The notes beneath the pieces were generated by a model. It did not search any database. It was not told the DNA's origin and saw only the letters and a list, made by a program, of their open reading frames with translations. Shown one piece after another: positions 17,056 to 24,961 of a stretch of 64,000 nt of DNA (position 1 is its first letter; each line of letters starts with the position of its first letter). Position numbers and translations under genes: made by a program. The stretch lies in NCBI GenBank assembly GCA_910577175.1, contig CAJTLU010000013.1:35874-99873 (forward strand), in the 5' to 3' direction. This DNA is from an uncultured Lachnospiraceae bacterium (GTDB lineage Bacteria > Bacillota > Clostridia > Lachnospirales > Lachnospiraceae).

Positions 17056-17095
17056 GTAACAATGTTATGATATAATAATACTGTAACATTGTTAC
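17056..17095 (+). promoter_or_regulatory. Twin palindromic operators around a -10 box (yhbD promoter)
   Basis: Two near-identical palindromes, TAACAATGTTA (17057-17067) and GTAACATTGTTAC (17083-17095), lie 27 bases centre to centre. They flank TATAAT (17071-17076), the likely -10 of the YhbD gene that starts 21 bases downstream. The arrangement is typical of a self-repressed regulator gene, and YhbD itself is the natural candidate to bind. Confidence 0.75.
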
Positions 17096-17116
17096 ACAAG
17101 GAGGAAGGAGGCGCGA

Positions 17117-17518
17117 ATGGGACAGGAATTGATTTCAAAAAAGGAGCTGCTGGAATGCTATTCTATTTCCTATGGCGCGTTATACCGCTGGAAACGGAAA
17201 GGACTGATTCCGGAGGACTGGTTTATTAAAAAGTCGACGACAACCGGACAGGAGACATTTTTCCCAAGGCAGCGGATTTGTGAGAGAGTGGAACTTATCC
17301 AGAGCCAGAAGGACGAGTATTCCCTGGATGAGCTGGCAAAGCAATTCAGTCAGGAATCGGAGCAGAAGGCGGCGCTCATTATCCGGACGGTATTTGGCGA
17401 GAAGGTATTTTATTTGAATGAAGTCCGGTCAGTGCGCTTAGAACGCGGAGACGGAAGCAGCACAGAAATCACAAGAGAGATTCTTGGACTGGCAGGCAAA
17501 AAAGAGAGGAGCTTATAA
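17117..17518 (+). CDS. yhbD: YhbD family (DUF4004) DNA-binding protein
   Basis: The product has 133 residues. The N-terminal half is a MerR-like helix-turn-helix (ISKKELLECYSISYGALYRW, then KRKGLIPEDWFIKKS) with the TTGQETFFPRQRI signature of the YhbD/DUF4004 family. The C-terminal part is helical and charged. In Bacillus the family is encoded with polymer-forming YhbE/YhbF proteins, and here the next gene is of that kind, with a 1-base gap. It is probably the repressor of this two-gene operon through the palindromes at 17056-17095. AAGGAGGAAGGAGG precedes the ATG. Confidence 0.85.
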   Translation: MGQELISKKELLECYSISYGALYRWKRKGLIPEDWFIKKSTTTGQETFFPRQRICERVELIQSQKDEYSLDELAKQFSQESEQKAALIIRTVFGEKVFYLNEVRSVRLERGDGSSTEITREILGLAGKKERSL

Positions 17519-17519
17519 T

Positions 17520-18251
17520 ATGGATATGACAATTTCAGGAAGCGGACAGATTGCAGCGGGGGAGTACGACAGGGTGAGAACGAGTGGAAGTGGACGGCTG
17601 AACGGTCTTGTGCGGTGCAGCAGTTTTCATTCTTCCGGTTCCGTAAACGGCGAGGAAATCGAGTGCAAAAATGCGTTTGTGACATCAGGCAGCAGCAGGT
17701 TCTCTAAAAGTGTAAGGGCGGAAAGTCTTTCCACGTCCGGCTCTTTTGCCTGCGGGGGAGATATTACGGTAAAGAAAGGGATGGGTTGCTCAGGGAGCAG
17801 TGAAAGCGGCGGAAACATTAAGTGCGGAACACTTATTGCGTCCGGGAGTTTCTCTGCCAGGGGTGATATCGAGGCGGAAACGGTTAAAATTGACGGGAAA
17901 GTAAAGTGCGACGGACTTTTGAATGCAGAGGAAATTACAATAAAATTTAAGTCCGGGTCGAAAATCAGGAATATCGGCGGCAGTAAGATAGTAATTTACG
18001 GGCACTCCAATCCGGAGAAAAGGGTCAGATTGCCGTTGTTTTCTTCTTTAATGAAAAAAGGCGGGGGCGATTCTTTGTGTGTAGAAGAATCCATTGAAGG
18101 GGACAGTATCGCACTCGAAGGAGTCGCAGCGCAAAGGGTTTCTGGACGGGTTGTTGCAATCGGGGAGGGGTGTGAGATAGAGATGGTCCAGTACAGCGAA
18201 ACTCTGGAAGTGTCGCCGGATGCAAAGGTTGGCAGAACAGAGAAAATTTAG
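17520..18251 (+). CDS. Bactofilin-like polymer-forming protein (YhbE/YhbF type)
   Basis: The product has 243 residues, starting at 17520 next to GAGAGGAGC. It is made of repeated short beta-strand units rich in Gly/Ser (SGSGQIAAGEY, TSGSGRLNG, SSGSVNGEEI and so on). This is the right-handed beta-helix pattern of bactofilins and YhbE/YhbF. The core spans about 1-165; after a basic stretch a second small beta domain follows (195-243). Family members self-assemble into filaments on the inner membrane face. The role here is unknown. It is translationally linked to yhbD. Confidence 0.8.
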   Translation: MDMTISGSGQIAAGEYDRVRTSGSGRLNGLVRCSSFHSSGSVNGEEIECKNAFVTSGSSRFSKSVRAESLSTSGSFACGGDITVKKGMGCSGSSESGGNIKCGTLIASGSFSARGDIEAETVKIDGKVKCDGLLNAEEITIKFKSGSKIRNIGGSKIVIYGHSNPEKRVRLPLFSSLMKKGGGDSLCVEESIEGDSIALEGVAAQRVSGRVVAIGEGCEIEMVQYSETLEVSPDAKVGRTEKI

Positions 18252-18287
18252 GGGGGCGGATTTTGAACGCCCCGCTTGAAAAGAAAA

Positions 18288-18317
18288 GGGCCGCGCCTGA
18301 CGCGCAGCCCTTTTTTT
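18288..18317. terminator. Bidirectional terminator
   Basis: GGGCCGCGC and GCGCAGCCC arms are followed by T7 rightward and TTTTCTTTT on the other strand. It separates the yhbD operon from the convergent hydrogenase operon. Confidence 0.85.
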
Positions 18318-18436
18318 GTACTCTTTCTTACCATTCACGGCCCCTTCACACACATGCGCAAAATCAGCCGGCAAAGCTGTCTGGTGCTGTTGCGCAGCAT
18401 TCTGTTTTGTTTATGTGGTGGAACGACTGATTTCAA

Positions 18437-18524
18437 CCGCATAAGAATTTTATACAGTTTCTTACAAGCAGGCTTGACGAATCTGTCTGCTGATTCTTAT
18501 GCGGCTGTGAATCGTAACTATTTT
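18437..18524 (-). repeat. Hairpin repeat after hydA (copy 1 of 2)
   Basis: An 11-bp perfect inverted repeat, CCGCATAAGAA (18437-18447) and TTCTTATGCGG (18494-18504), contains nested AGCAG/CTGCT arms and the segment GCAGGCTTGACGAATCTG. It is followed by GTGAATCGTAACTA. A related sequence lies after hydB at 20311-20400 (GTAGGCTTGGCGCAGTC, then GCGAATCGTAACTTA). Both copies sit just downstream of a stop codon in the hydrogenase transcript, so they may be REP-like mRNA-stabilising structures. Confidence 0.6.
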
Positions 18525-20276
18525 TTACAGATTGTGAATCTTTCTCTTTACATAGGTCGTGTGGAGAATCTCATGTGCCTTATGACTGCCTGGCTCGCCG
18601 AGATAGCTCTTGTAAACCTCCTGTACGTCCGGATTCTCGTGGGAGAAGCGGAGCGTATTTGCTGCATCATACTCATAGAGCGCCTTTGCACGGATTGCAC
18701 GGACATCCGTGAAGTTACGGACAGAAGCCTCAACCTGCGGTTGACCGCCACCGTTGACACAGCCGCCCGGGCAGCCCATGATTTCGATAAAGTGGTAATT
18801 TGCTTCGCCATTCTTTACCTTTGTAAGAAGCTCCTTCGCATTCTTTAAGCCGGAAGCAACGGCTACATTAACCTTCATGCCGGCAACTTCATAGGTAGCT
18901 TCCTTGATGCCCTGTGTGCCGCGTACTTCGGTAAATTCAATCGGAGAGTCGTTCTTTTCTCCGGTGAGCTTCCAGACTGCGGTACGGAGAGCTGCCTCCA
19001 TAACGCCGCCGGTTGCGCCGAAAATAACGGCAGCGCCGGTACCGGAGCCTAACGGGGAGTCAAACTCTTCGTCCGGAAGGTCGGTGAATACGATACCAAG
19101 ACGCTTAATCAGTCTTGCAAGCTCCCTTGTAGTAATGGAAATATCTACATCAGCAACGCCTGCTGCGTTCTGGTCGTCACGGCCGATTTCAAACTTCTTT
19201 GCGGTACAAGGCATTACGCTGACGGATACGATATCCTTTGCATCGATGCCTTCCTTTTCTGCATAGTAGGTCTTTAATACAGCGCCGAACATCTGCTGCG
19301 GGGACTTACAGGAGGAAAGGTTCTCAGTCATATCCGGGAAGTAATGTTCGCAGTATTTAATCCAGCCCGGGGAGCAGGATGTAATTAACGGCAGTACACC
19401 GCCGTTCTGTACGCGGTCAAGGAACTCGTGGGATTCCTCCATAATCGTCAGGTCAGCGGAGAAATTGGTATCGAATACCTTCTCAAAGCCGATACGGCGG
19501 AGTGCCGCAGCCATCTTGCCCTGTACGCCGGTTCCCATCGGGTAGCCGAATTCTTCACCAAGAGCAGCACGGACAGCAGGAGCTACCTGAACAAATACAT
19601 GCTTGGACGGGTCTGCAATCGCTGCCAGAACTTCATCAGTGGAATCCTTTTCGTAGAGAGCACCGGTCGGACATACTGCGATACACTGTCCGCAGGATAC
19701 GCAGGCGGTTTCGCCAAGTCCCATATCAAAAGCGGATGCAATGTTCGTATTGAAGCCGCGGTCATTTGCGCCGATGACGCCAACGCCTTGTACCTTTTCA
19801 CAGACAGCGGAGCATCTGCGGCAAAGGATACACTTATTGTTATCGCGAACCATATGAGCGGCACTTTCATCCAGCTCGTAGGTATTAACCGAACCAGTGT
19901 AGGCATCCTCGCACTCTACCTTTAAGTCCTTACAGAGCTTCTGAAGCTCGCAGTTTCCGCTGCGTACACAGGAGAGACACTTTCTGTCATGGTTGGAAAG
20001 GATGAGTTCCAGGGTCTTTCTTCTGGATGCCAATACCTTAGGCGTATTTGTGAATACTTCCATACCCTCGTTTACCGGGTATACGCAGGAAGCAACGAGG
20101 CTTCTTGCGCCCTTTACCTCTACCACACAAATACGGCAGGCGCCGATTGCGTTAATATCCTTTAAATAGCACAGCGTCGGAATCTCAATGTGAGCGATTC
20201 TTGCTGCCTCTAAGATAGTAGCGCCTTTTGGTGCGGTAACGGTCATACCATTAATCTTTAAAGTAACGGTTTCCAT
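18525..20276 (-). CDS. hydA: [FeFe] hydrogenase catalytic subunit (HydA/HndD type)
   Basis: Catalytic subunit of an NAD(P)-linked, probably electron-bifurcating, [FeFe] hydrogenase; 583 residues, the normal size. Domains in order: plant-type [2Fe-2S] (Cys36, 47, 50, 64), His-Cys [4Fe-4S] (HDRKCLSC...C at 96-109), two [4Fe-4S] motifs (CILCRRCSAVC; CVSCGQCIAVCP) and the H-cluster domain with TSCSPGW (Cys301), MPCTAKK (Cys357) and GCPGGCVNGG (Cys502, Cys506). All four H-cluster cysteines are present. Residue 302, a proton-relay Cys in Clostridium CpI, is Ser. It is the last gene of the leftward operon with hydC, ATPase, ferredoxin-like and hydB genes. Confidence 0.95.
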   Translation of the reverse strand: METVTLKINGMTVTAPKGATILEAARIAHIEIPTLCYLKDINAIGACRICVVEVKGARSLVASCVYPVNEGMEVFTNTPKVLASRRKTLELILSNHDRKCLSCVRSGNCELQKLCKDLKVECEDAYTGSVNTYELDESAAHMVRDNNKCILCRRCSAVCEKVQGVGVIGANDRGFNTNIASAFDMGLGETACVSCGQCIAVCPTGALYEKDSTDEVLAAIADPSKHVFVQVAPAVRAALGEEFGYPMGTGVQGKMAAALRRIGFEKVFDTNFSADLTIMEESHEFLDRVQNGGVLPLITSCSPGWIKYCEHYFPDMTENLSSCKSPQQMFGAVLKTYYAEKEGIDAKDIVSVSVMPCTAKKFEIGRDDQNAAGVADVDISITTRELARLIKRLGIVFTDLPDEEFDSPLGSGTGAAVIFGATGGVMEAALRTAVWKLTGEKNDSPIEFTEVRGTQGIKEATYEVAGMKVNVAVASGLKNAKELLTKVKNGEANYHFIEIMGCPGGCVNGGGQPQVEASVRNFTDVRAIRAKALYEYDAANTLRFSHENPDVQEVYKSYLGEPGSHKAHEILHTTYVKRKIHNL

Positions 20277-20310
20277 GTTTTACCTCCAATTCGTTTTAAG
20301 ATTACCAAGC

Positions 20311-20400
20311 TACTATTCGCAGAATTGTATATCAAAGCAAACTCCTGCTTATAAGTAGGCTTGGCGCAGTCGCTTACTTTGATAAGCAGCTGCGAATCGT
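20311..20400 (-). repeat. Intercistronic hairpin repeat between hydB and hydA (copy 2 of 2)
   Basis: Two paired blocks, ATTCGCAG/CTGCGAAT (20315-20322 and 20390-20397) and TATCAAAG/CTTTGATA (20330-20337 and 20377-20384), make a long imperfect stem. The sequence is related to the element after hydA at 18437-18524. It could stabilise the upstream mRNA or set the relative levels of hydB and hydA. Confidence 0.6.
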
Positions 20401-20403
20401 AAC

Positions 20404-22194
20404 TTACTTCTTAGAAATTGCGCCAAACTTACATTTCTCGATACAAGCACCACATTTTACGCACTTATCGGTGTTAATTACATGCGGCTCTTTCACTGTA
20501 CCGGAAATAGCACCTGCCGGACACTGTCTTGCACAGAGCGTACATCCCTTACACTTGTCAGGGTCAATTGCGAAGGACAGGAGGTCCTTACATACGCCTG
20601 CCGGACATCTCTTCTCGACAACGTGGGCAATGTACTCATCCTTGAAGTAACGTAAGGTGGAGAGTACCGGGTTCGGAGCAGTCTGTCCGAGACCGCACAG
20701 GGAATTGTCTTTAATGTAATAACAGAGCTCTTCCAGCTTATCCAGGTCTTCTAAGGTAGCCTTACCCTTGGTAATCTTATCTAACAGCTCATAGAGACGC
20801 TTTGTACCGATACGGCACGGCGTACATTTGCCGCAGGACTCGTCAACGGTAAACTCAAGGAAGAACTTTGCAATATCTACCATACAGTTGTCTTCGTCCA
20901 TAACGATAAGTCCGCCGGAGCCCATCATGGAGCCGATGGCAATGAGGTTATCGTAGTCAATCGGAATATCAAAGTGCTCTGCCGGGATACATCCGCCGGA
21001 CGGACCGCCGGTCTGTGCTGCTTTGAACTTCTTGCCGTTCGGGATGCCGCCGCCGATATCCTCTACGACTTCACGGAGGGTAGTACCCATCGGGATTTCT
21101 ACCAGACCGGTATTCTTAATCTTACCGCCGAGGGCGAATACCTTCGTACCCTTGCTCTTTTCGGTACCCATGGAAGCAAACCAGTCAGCGCCGTTTAAGA
21201 TAATCTGCGGAATGTTAGCGTAGGTTTCTACGTTATTCAAAATCGTTGGCTTCTCGAAAAGACCCTTTTCTGCCGGGAACGGAGGTCTCGGTCTCGGTTC
21301 GCCGCGGTTGCCCTCGATAGAAGTCATAAGCGCGGTTTCCTCACCGCAGACGAATGCGCCTGCACCAAGACGGAGGTCAATATCAAAATCAAAGCCGGTA
21401 TCGAAAATATTCTTACCAAGCAAGCCGTATTCTCTGGCCTGTCTGATTGCAATGTTCAGGCGGTCTACCGCAATCGGGTACTCCGCACGGACATAAATGT
21501 AACCCTGGTTTGCACCGATGGCGTAACCTGCGATTGCCATTGCCTCAAGCACAACGTGAGGGTCGCCCTCTAAGACGGAACGGTCCATGAAAGCACCCGG
21601 GTCGCCCTCGTCGGCGTTACAGCAGACATACTTCTGACCGCCTTTTACGAGGTCCTTTGCCAGCTGCCACTTCCTGCCGGTCGGGAATCCGCCGCCGCCG
21701 CGTCCGCGCAGACCGGAATCCAGAATGCATTTAATAACGTCATCCGGGGACATTTCGGTAAGAACCTTGCCAAGAGCTTCGTAGCCGCGGGTACCGATAT
21801 ATTCCTCGATATTCTCCGGGTTAATGACACCGCAGTTACGCAGTGCGATACGATGCTGCTTTTTGTAGAAGTCGGTATCAATTAAAGGCTTGATGCCGCT
21901 GTCGGTGACGGTTTCCTGATAAACGTATTTGGTAACGACACGTCCCTTTAACAGATGCTCGGAAACGATTTCCGGGATATACTCCGGCTTTACCATGGAA
22001 TAAAAGGTGGCTTCCGGATAAACAATCATAATCGGGCCGAGAGCACAGAGACCGTGACAGCCGGTTTGTACAACAGAAACTTCCTCGGCAAGACCGTTCT
22101 TTGCGATTTCCTTTTTCAGTAATTCAAAAATTTCCAGGCTGCCGGAGGAGGTACAACCGGTTCCGCCGCATACTAATACATGTGAACGATACAT
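20404..22194 (-). CDS. hydB: NADH-dependent hydrogenase flavin subunit (HydB/NuoF-like)
   Basis: The product has 596 residues and belongs to the NuoF/HydB/HndC family. Domains in order: an N-terminal thioredoxin-like [2Fe-2S] domain (Cys9, Cys14, then CHGLC), the NADH/FMN-binding core (GLRGRGGGGFPTGRKW), an SLBB region, the NuoF [4Fe-4S] site (SCGKCTPCRIG), and two ferredoxin motifs (CKGCTLCARQCP; CVKCGACIEKC). It takes electrons from or to NAD(H) and passes them through Fe-S centres to HydA in a cytoplasmic complex. A terminal ferredoxin extension like this is typical of trimeric hydrogenases. The gap to the upstream ferredoxin-like gene is 19 bases. Confidence 0.95.
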   Translation of the reverse strand: MYRSHVLVCGGTGCTSSGSLEIFELLKKEIAKNGLAEEVSVVQTGCHGLCALGPIMIVYPEATFYSMVKPEYIPEIVSEHLLKGRVVTKYVYQETVTDSGIKPLIDTDFYKKQHRIALRNCGVINPENIEEYIGTRGYEALGKVLTEMSPDDVIKCILDSGLRGRGGGGFPTGRKWQLAKDLVKGGQKYVCCNADEGDPGAFMDRSVLEGDPHVVLEAMAIAGYAIGANQGYIYVRAEYPIAVDRLNIAIRQAREYGLLGKNIFDTGFDFDIDLRLGAGAFVCGEETALMTSIEGNRGEPRPRPPFPAEKGLFEKPTILNNVETYANIPQIILNGADWFASMGTEKSKGTKVFALGGKIKNTGLVEIPMGTTLREVVEDIGGGIPNGKKFKAAQTGGPSGGCIPAEHFDIPIDYDNLIAIGSMMGSGGLIVMDEDNCMVDIAKFFLEFTVDESCGKCTPCRIGTKRLYELLDKITKGKATLEDLDKLEELCYYIKDNSLCGLGQTAPNPVLSTLRYFKDEYIAHVVEKRCPAGVCKDLLSFAIDPDKCKGCTLCARQCPAGAISGTVKEPHVINTDKCVKCGACIEKCKFGAISKK

Positions 22195-22213
22195 AATGTT
22201 TCTTCCTCCTTAT

Positions 22214-22582
22214 TTATTGTGCAGCACCGAGCGTGTACTGGGTAACGACCTGTCCACGAATCAGGTGCTGTTCTACAACTTCTTCCGCCTTTTCCGGCGT
22301 CATATGAACATAAGTAACCTTTTCCTTGCCCGGAGCAATAATTTCAACAATCGGTTCATACTGGCAAAGACCGATGCAGCCGGTCTGTACGACAGCCACA
22401 TCATCAAGCTTCTTGTTCATTACCGCATCTGCAAGGGCGTTTAATACCGGTCTTGCACCGCTTGCGATACCGCAGGTAGCCATACCGACCACTACTCTTG
22501 TCTGCGTATCGGATTCGGAGCGGAGGCCGACCTGGGCCTGCATCTTTTCCCGAATTGCTTTTAACTCTTCAAGAGACTTCAT
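22214..22582 (-). CDS. Thioredoxin-like [2Fe-2S] ferredoxin subunit (HndB-like)
   Basis: The product has 122 residues. The start at 22582 is set by GGAGG 5 bases upstream; a TTG 12 bases earlier overlaps that site. The fold is the thioredoxin-like [2Fe-2S] ferredoxin, with cysteines in MATCGIASGA and QTGCIGLC. It resembles the N-terminal domain of the HydB protein encoded next to it. HndB-type subunits accompany NAD(P)-reducing [FeFe] hydrogenases; the role is presumably electron transfer within the complex. Confidence 0.88.
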   Translation of the reverse strand: MKSLEELKAIREKMQAQVGLRSESDTQTRVVVGMATCGIASGARPVLNALADAVMNKKLDDVAVVQTGCIGLCQYEPIVEIIAPGKEKVTYVHMTPEKAEEVVEQHLIRGQVVTQYTLGAAQ

Positions 22583-22655
22583 ACTTTCCTCCAATCTGCC
22601 GTTTTACGGCATTCAAGTCTGGGTGTTACAGTCATCCGCAGGAAATCCTGCGAAG

Positions 22656-23216
22656 TTACAGCTTATAAGCATTGTTGTTCGTTTCGTCATAATTTTCTTT
22701 CAGGTAATCCTTTATGTAGAGAGAAACCTCCGGCTCCTGGAAGGAGATGTCACCGAGAATTTCGCGGAATTCCCTGGTGTCTAACGAAAACTCTTTTTCA
22801 TTAAAGCGGAATGTATAAAGGAAATCACATTCCGGATGCATGGTAACTAAGGTATGGATAGTTCCGTTTATGTCGCCGAGGGGCATGCGGTCGATATGTG
22901 AAAACGTAAAAACCGCACAGACACGGGTGCCGACTCCGAGTGTTGATGTAATGGAAAAGGAACCGTCTGTACTTTCTGCAGCCTGCTTAAAAAACGGAAC
23001 ACCCAGTCCCACCTTTCTGGTGGTACGCGTCGTAAAAAACGGATCCGTTACAGCAGAGAGCTGTTCCTCTGACATGCCGCAGCCGTCATCTTCAATCACA
23101 ACGGTCAGAGTATCGGGAGAGGTTTGTACATCGACAATAATCGTAACTAAGGATGCCTTTGCGCGGGTGGAATTTTCTGCAACATCAAGGATGTTTAAGG
23201 ATATCTCTGGCATCAT
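22656..23216 (-). CDS. GHKL-type ATP-binding protein of the hydrogenase operon
   Basis: The product has 186 residues. A histidine-kinase-like ATPase fold is shown by the N-box (NILDVAENSTRA), G1 (DDGCGM) and G2 (GLGV) motifs. There is no dimerisation/His-phosphorylation domain, so it is not a complete sensor kinase. The C-terminal 70 residues are acidic and specific to this group. Such proteins are often found between the nuoE-like and ferredoxin-like genes of clostridial hydrogenase operons; the function is not established. A related ATPase is encoded in the divergent arm at 24501-24926. Confidence 0.82.
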   Translation of the reverse strand: MMPEISLNILDVAENSTRAKASLVTIIVDVQTSPDTLTVVIEDDGCGMSEEQLSAVTDPFFTTRTTRKVGLGVPFFKQAAESTDGSFSITSTLGVGTRVCAVFTFSHIDRMPLGDINGTIHTLVTMHPECDFLYTFRFNEKEFSLDTREFREILGDISFQEPEVSLYIKDYLKENYDETNNNAYKL

Positions 23217-23254
23217 ACCGCGAGTCCCTCCTTTCGGGAAACGAAGTCCGCAGA

Positions 23255-23746
23255 CTATTCGTACTTTGCAAGAACACCGGCGATTTCATCTGCGGTAAGA
23301 CGGCCGTATACATCATCGTTAATCGTCATAACCGGAGCGAGACCACAGGCACCGATACAGCGGCAGGCATCTAAGGAGAACTTACCATCAGCAGTACACT
23401 GGCCGCCTTCAATCTGGAGCAGTTCCTGAAGCTTTGAGTAGATGTCGCCGGAGCCCTTTACATAGCAGGCAGTACCAAGGCAGACGGAAATTTTGTATTT
23501 TCCCTTCGGATACAGGGAAAACTGCGAATAGAAGGTAGCTACTCCATAAACCTTCTCAAGCGGAATGCCACAGGTATCTGCAATCATGGTCTGTACCTCT
23601 ATCGGGAGATAGCCATAGATATCCTGCGCCTTCTGTAAAATAGGCATAAGAGAACCCTTGCTGTCCTTTAACTCGTTGATGACAGCTAACAGCTGTTCTT
23701 CCTGTTCCTTTGTCCCCTGGAATGGAACTGTTGTTTTAGAACCCAT
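23255..23746 (-). CDS. hydC: NuoE-like hydrogenase subunit (HydC)
   Basis: The product has 163 residues and is of the NuoE/HydC/HndA type. A helical N-terminal domain (GSLMPILQKAQDIYGYLP) is followed by a thioredoxin-like [2Fe-2S] domain with the four cysteines in SVCLGTACYVKG and CRCIGACGLAP. With HydB it forms the NADH-oxidising module. It is the first gene of the leftward operon, with AAAGGAGG before the ATG and a Rex-like operator 64-81 bases upstream of the start codon. Confidence 0.95.
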   Translation of the reverse strand: MGSKTTVPFQGTKEQEEQLLAVINELKDSKGSLMPILQKAQDIYGYLPIEVQTMIADTCGIPLEKVYGVATFYSQFSLYPKGKYKISVCLGTACYVKGSGDIYSKLQELLQIEGGQCTADGKFSLDACRCIGACGLAPVMTINDDVYGRLTADEIAGVLAKYE

Positions 23747-23795
23747 TTCTTTAACCTCCTTTAATTTATGTCTTTAGGGAAGAAGACAGTTTGGC

Positions 23796-23842
23796 ATAAT
23801 ACGCAATACTTGTTAAAATCATAACGATATTATGCACAGCAC
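23796..23842 (-). promoter_or_regulatory. Rex-like operator overlapping a hydC promoter
   Basis: TTGTTAA-AATC-ATAACGA (23810-23827) matches the Rex consensus TTGTTAANNNNTTAACAA at 12 of 14 fixed positions. On the minus strand it overlaps the spacer and -35 side of a possible promoter (TTATGA, 17 bases, TATTAT at 23801-23796). Further upstream an extended -10 (TGTTATAAT, 23916-23908) could be a second leftward promoter. Rex represses fermentation and hydrogenase genes in many clostridia when NADH/NAD is low. Binding here is inferred. Confidence 0.6.
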
Positions 23843-23978
23843 GACAAAAAGCGCGCAAAAGTTACGAAAAAATAACGCGCCTTTGCGTGCGCCGTACAGT
23901 TATTAACATTATAACATGAATTCCGGAAAAATGCTATAAGAAAAGTGCAAAAAAATTAAGGACATTTTGGATAAATTG

Positions 23979-24154
23979 TGATATACTTTAAACTATCAGG
24001 GAAACGCTGGTGAAAGCGTTTCCAGCGCCGGGTTTGCGCCGCGGGCGGCATATTCTTTTGCAAATCCGTGCGCATCCGCCGGAGGCTCTGAGGAAGCGGT
24101 GATTTCATCAGCGTTTCTTTAGGTAAATGAATAGAAAAGGAGGAAGGTGAAGGT
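23979..24154 (+). promoter_or_regulatory. Rightward promoter and structured leader of the sensory arm
   Basis: TGATATACT (23979-23987) is an extended -10 element. The 165-base leader has mutually exclusive hairpins: AAACGCT/AGCGTTT, or CGCTGG/CCAGCG. It then has a GC-rich stretch and a second AGCG-type stem before the AGGAGGAAGG ribosome site. No known riboswitch is recognised. Together with the leftward promoter this explains the 408-base gap between hydC and the DRTGG gene. Confidence 0.45.
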
Positions 24155-24517
24155 ATGACGGTCTTAGATGTAAAGGAAATTCTGGGAGCGAGAGTGCTGG
24201 TAGGAGAGGAATGGCTTGATAAGGAGGTACATACGGCGTGCGGCTCGGATATGATGAGCGATGTGCTGGCGTTTGTAAAGGAGCAGGCAGTTCTTCTGAC
24301 CGGCCTTTGTAACGCACAGGTAATCCGCACGGCAGAGATGATGGACATTGTCTGCATTGTGTTTGTGCGGAATAAGAAGCCGGATGAAGAGATGATCCGG
24401 CTTGCAAAGGAACGGGATATTGTACTGCTTGCTACGGGACACCGGATGTTTTCCGCCTGCGGAATACTTTATGAAAAAGGATTACGGGGAGGGAAAGACT
24501 ATGAGCGATACGATTAA
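24155..24517 (+). CDS. DRTGG domain protein (first of two)
   Basis: The product is a 120-residue single-domain protein of the DRTGG type (VKEILGARVLVGEEWL, then SDMMSDVLAFVKEQAVLLTG, and a C-terminal VLLATGHRMFSACGIL). DRTGG domains are found alone or in HPr kinase-like and CBS proteins and are presumed to bind a ligand. Genes of this kind accompany the sensory [FeFe] hydrogenase in many clostridia. It overlaps the next gene by 17 bases, so translation is coupled. Confidence 0.82.
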   Translation: MTVLDVKEILGARVLVGEEWLDKEVHTACGSDMMSDVLAFVKEQAVLLTGLCNAQVIRTAEMMDIVCIVFVRNKKPDEEMIRLAKERDIVLLATGHRMFSACGILYEKGLRGGKDYERYD

Positions 24518-24926
24518 GCTGCATTATACGGTTTCGACGGAGGACTTTACGCGGGCCGGCGAGGCGTCCGGCGACGTAAAGCGGAAGCTCAAGCAGATGG
24601 GAAGCTCCCCGGAGGCGGTGCGCAAAGTGGCAATTGCTATGTACGAAGGCGAAATCAATATGGTAATTCATGCAAACGGCGGGACGATTGACGTGGAAAT
24701 TACGCCGGAGGAGATTATTATGGTGCTGCAGGATTCCGGCCCTGGAATCCCGGACGTCGAAAAGGCAATGCAGGCCGGGTACTCCACGGCACCGGACCAG
24801 GTGCGTGCGCTTGGCTTTGGCGCCGGGATGGGACTGCCTAACATGAAGCAGTATTCCGACGAAATGGACATTGAGACAACGCTCGGGGTCGGGACAAAGG
24901 TGACGATGAAGGTATACCAGACCTGA
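24501..24926 (+). CDS. RsbW/RsbT-like ATP-binding regulatory protein
   Basis: The product has 141 residues. The start at 24501 is set by the GGGGAGGG site. It has the GHKL fold of anti-sigma-factor kinases: N-box EGEINMVIHANGG, G1 DSGPGI, G2 GFGAGMGLPN. The compact length is that of RsbT/SpoIIAB proteins, but no cognate sigma factor or anti-anti-sigma gene is nearby. In this setting it probably relays the state of the neighbouring H-cluster protein by phosphorylation, which is inference only. Confidence 0.85.
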   Translation: MSDTIKLHYTVSTEDFTRAGEASGDVKRKLKQMGSSPEAVRKVAIAMYEGEINMVIHANGGTIDVEITPEEIIMVLQDSGPGIPDVEKAMQAGYSTAPDQVRALGFGAGMGLPNMKQYSDEMDIETTLGVGTKVTMKVYQT

Positions 24927-24961
24927 GAAGGTCCGGACAGGCACAAGAAAAGGGGGTTTGC

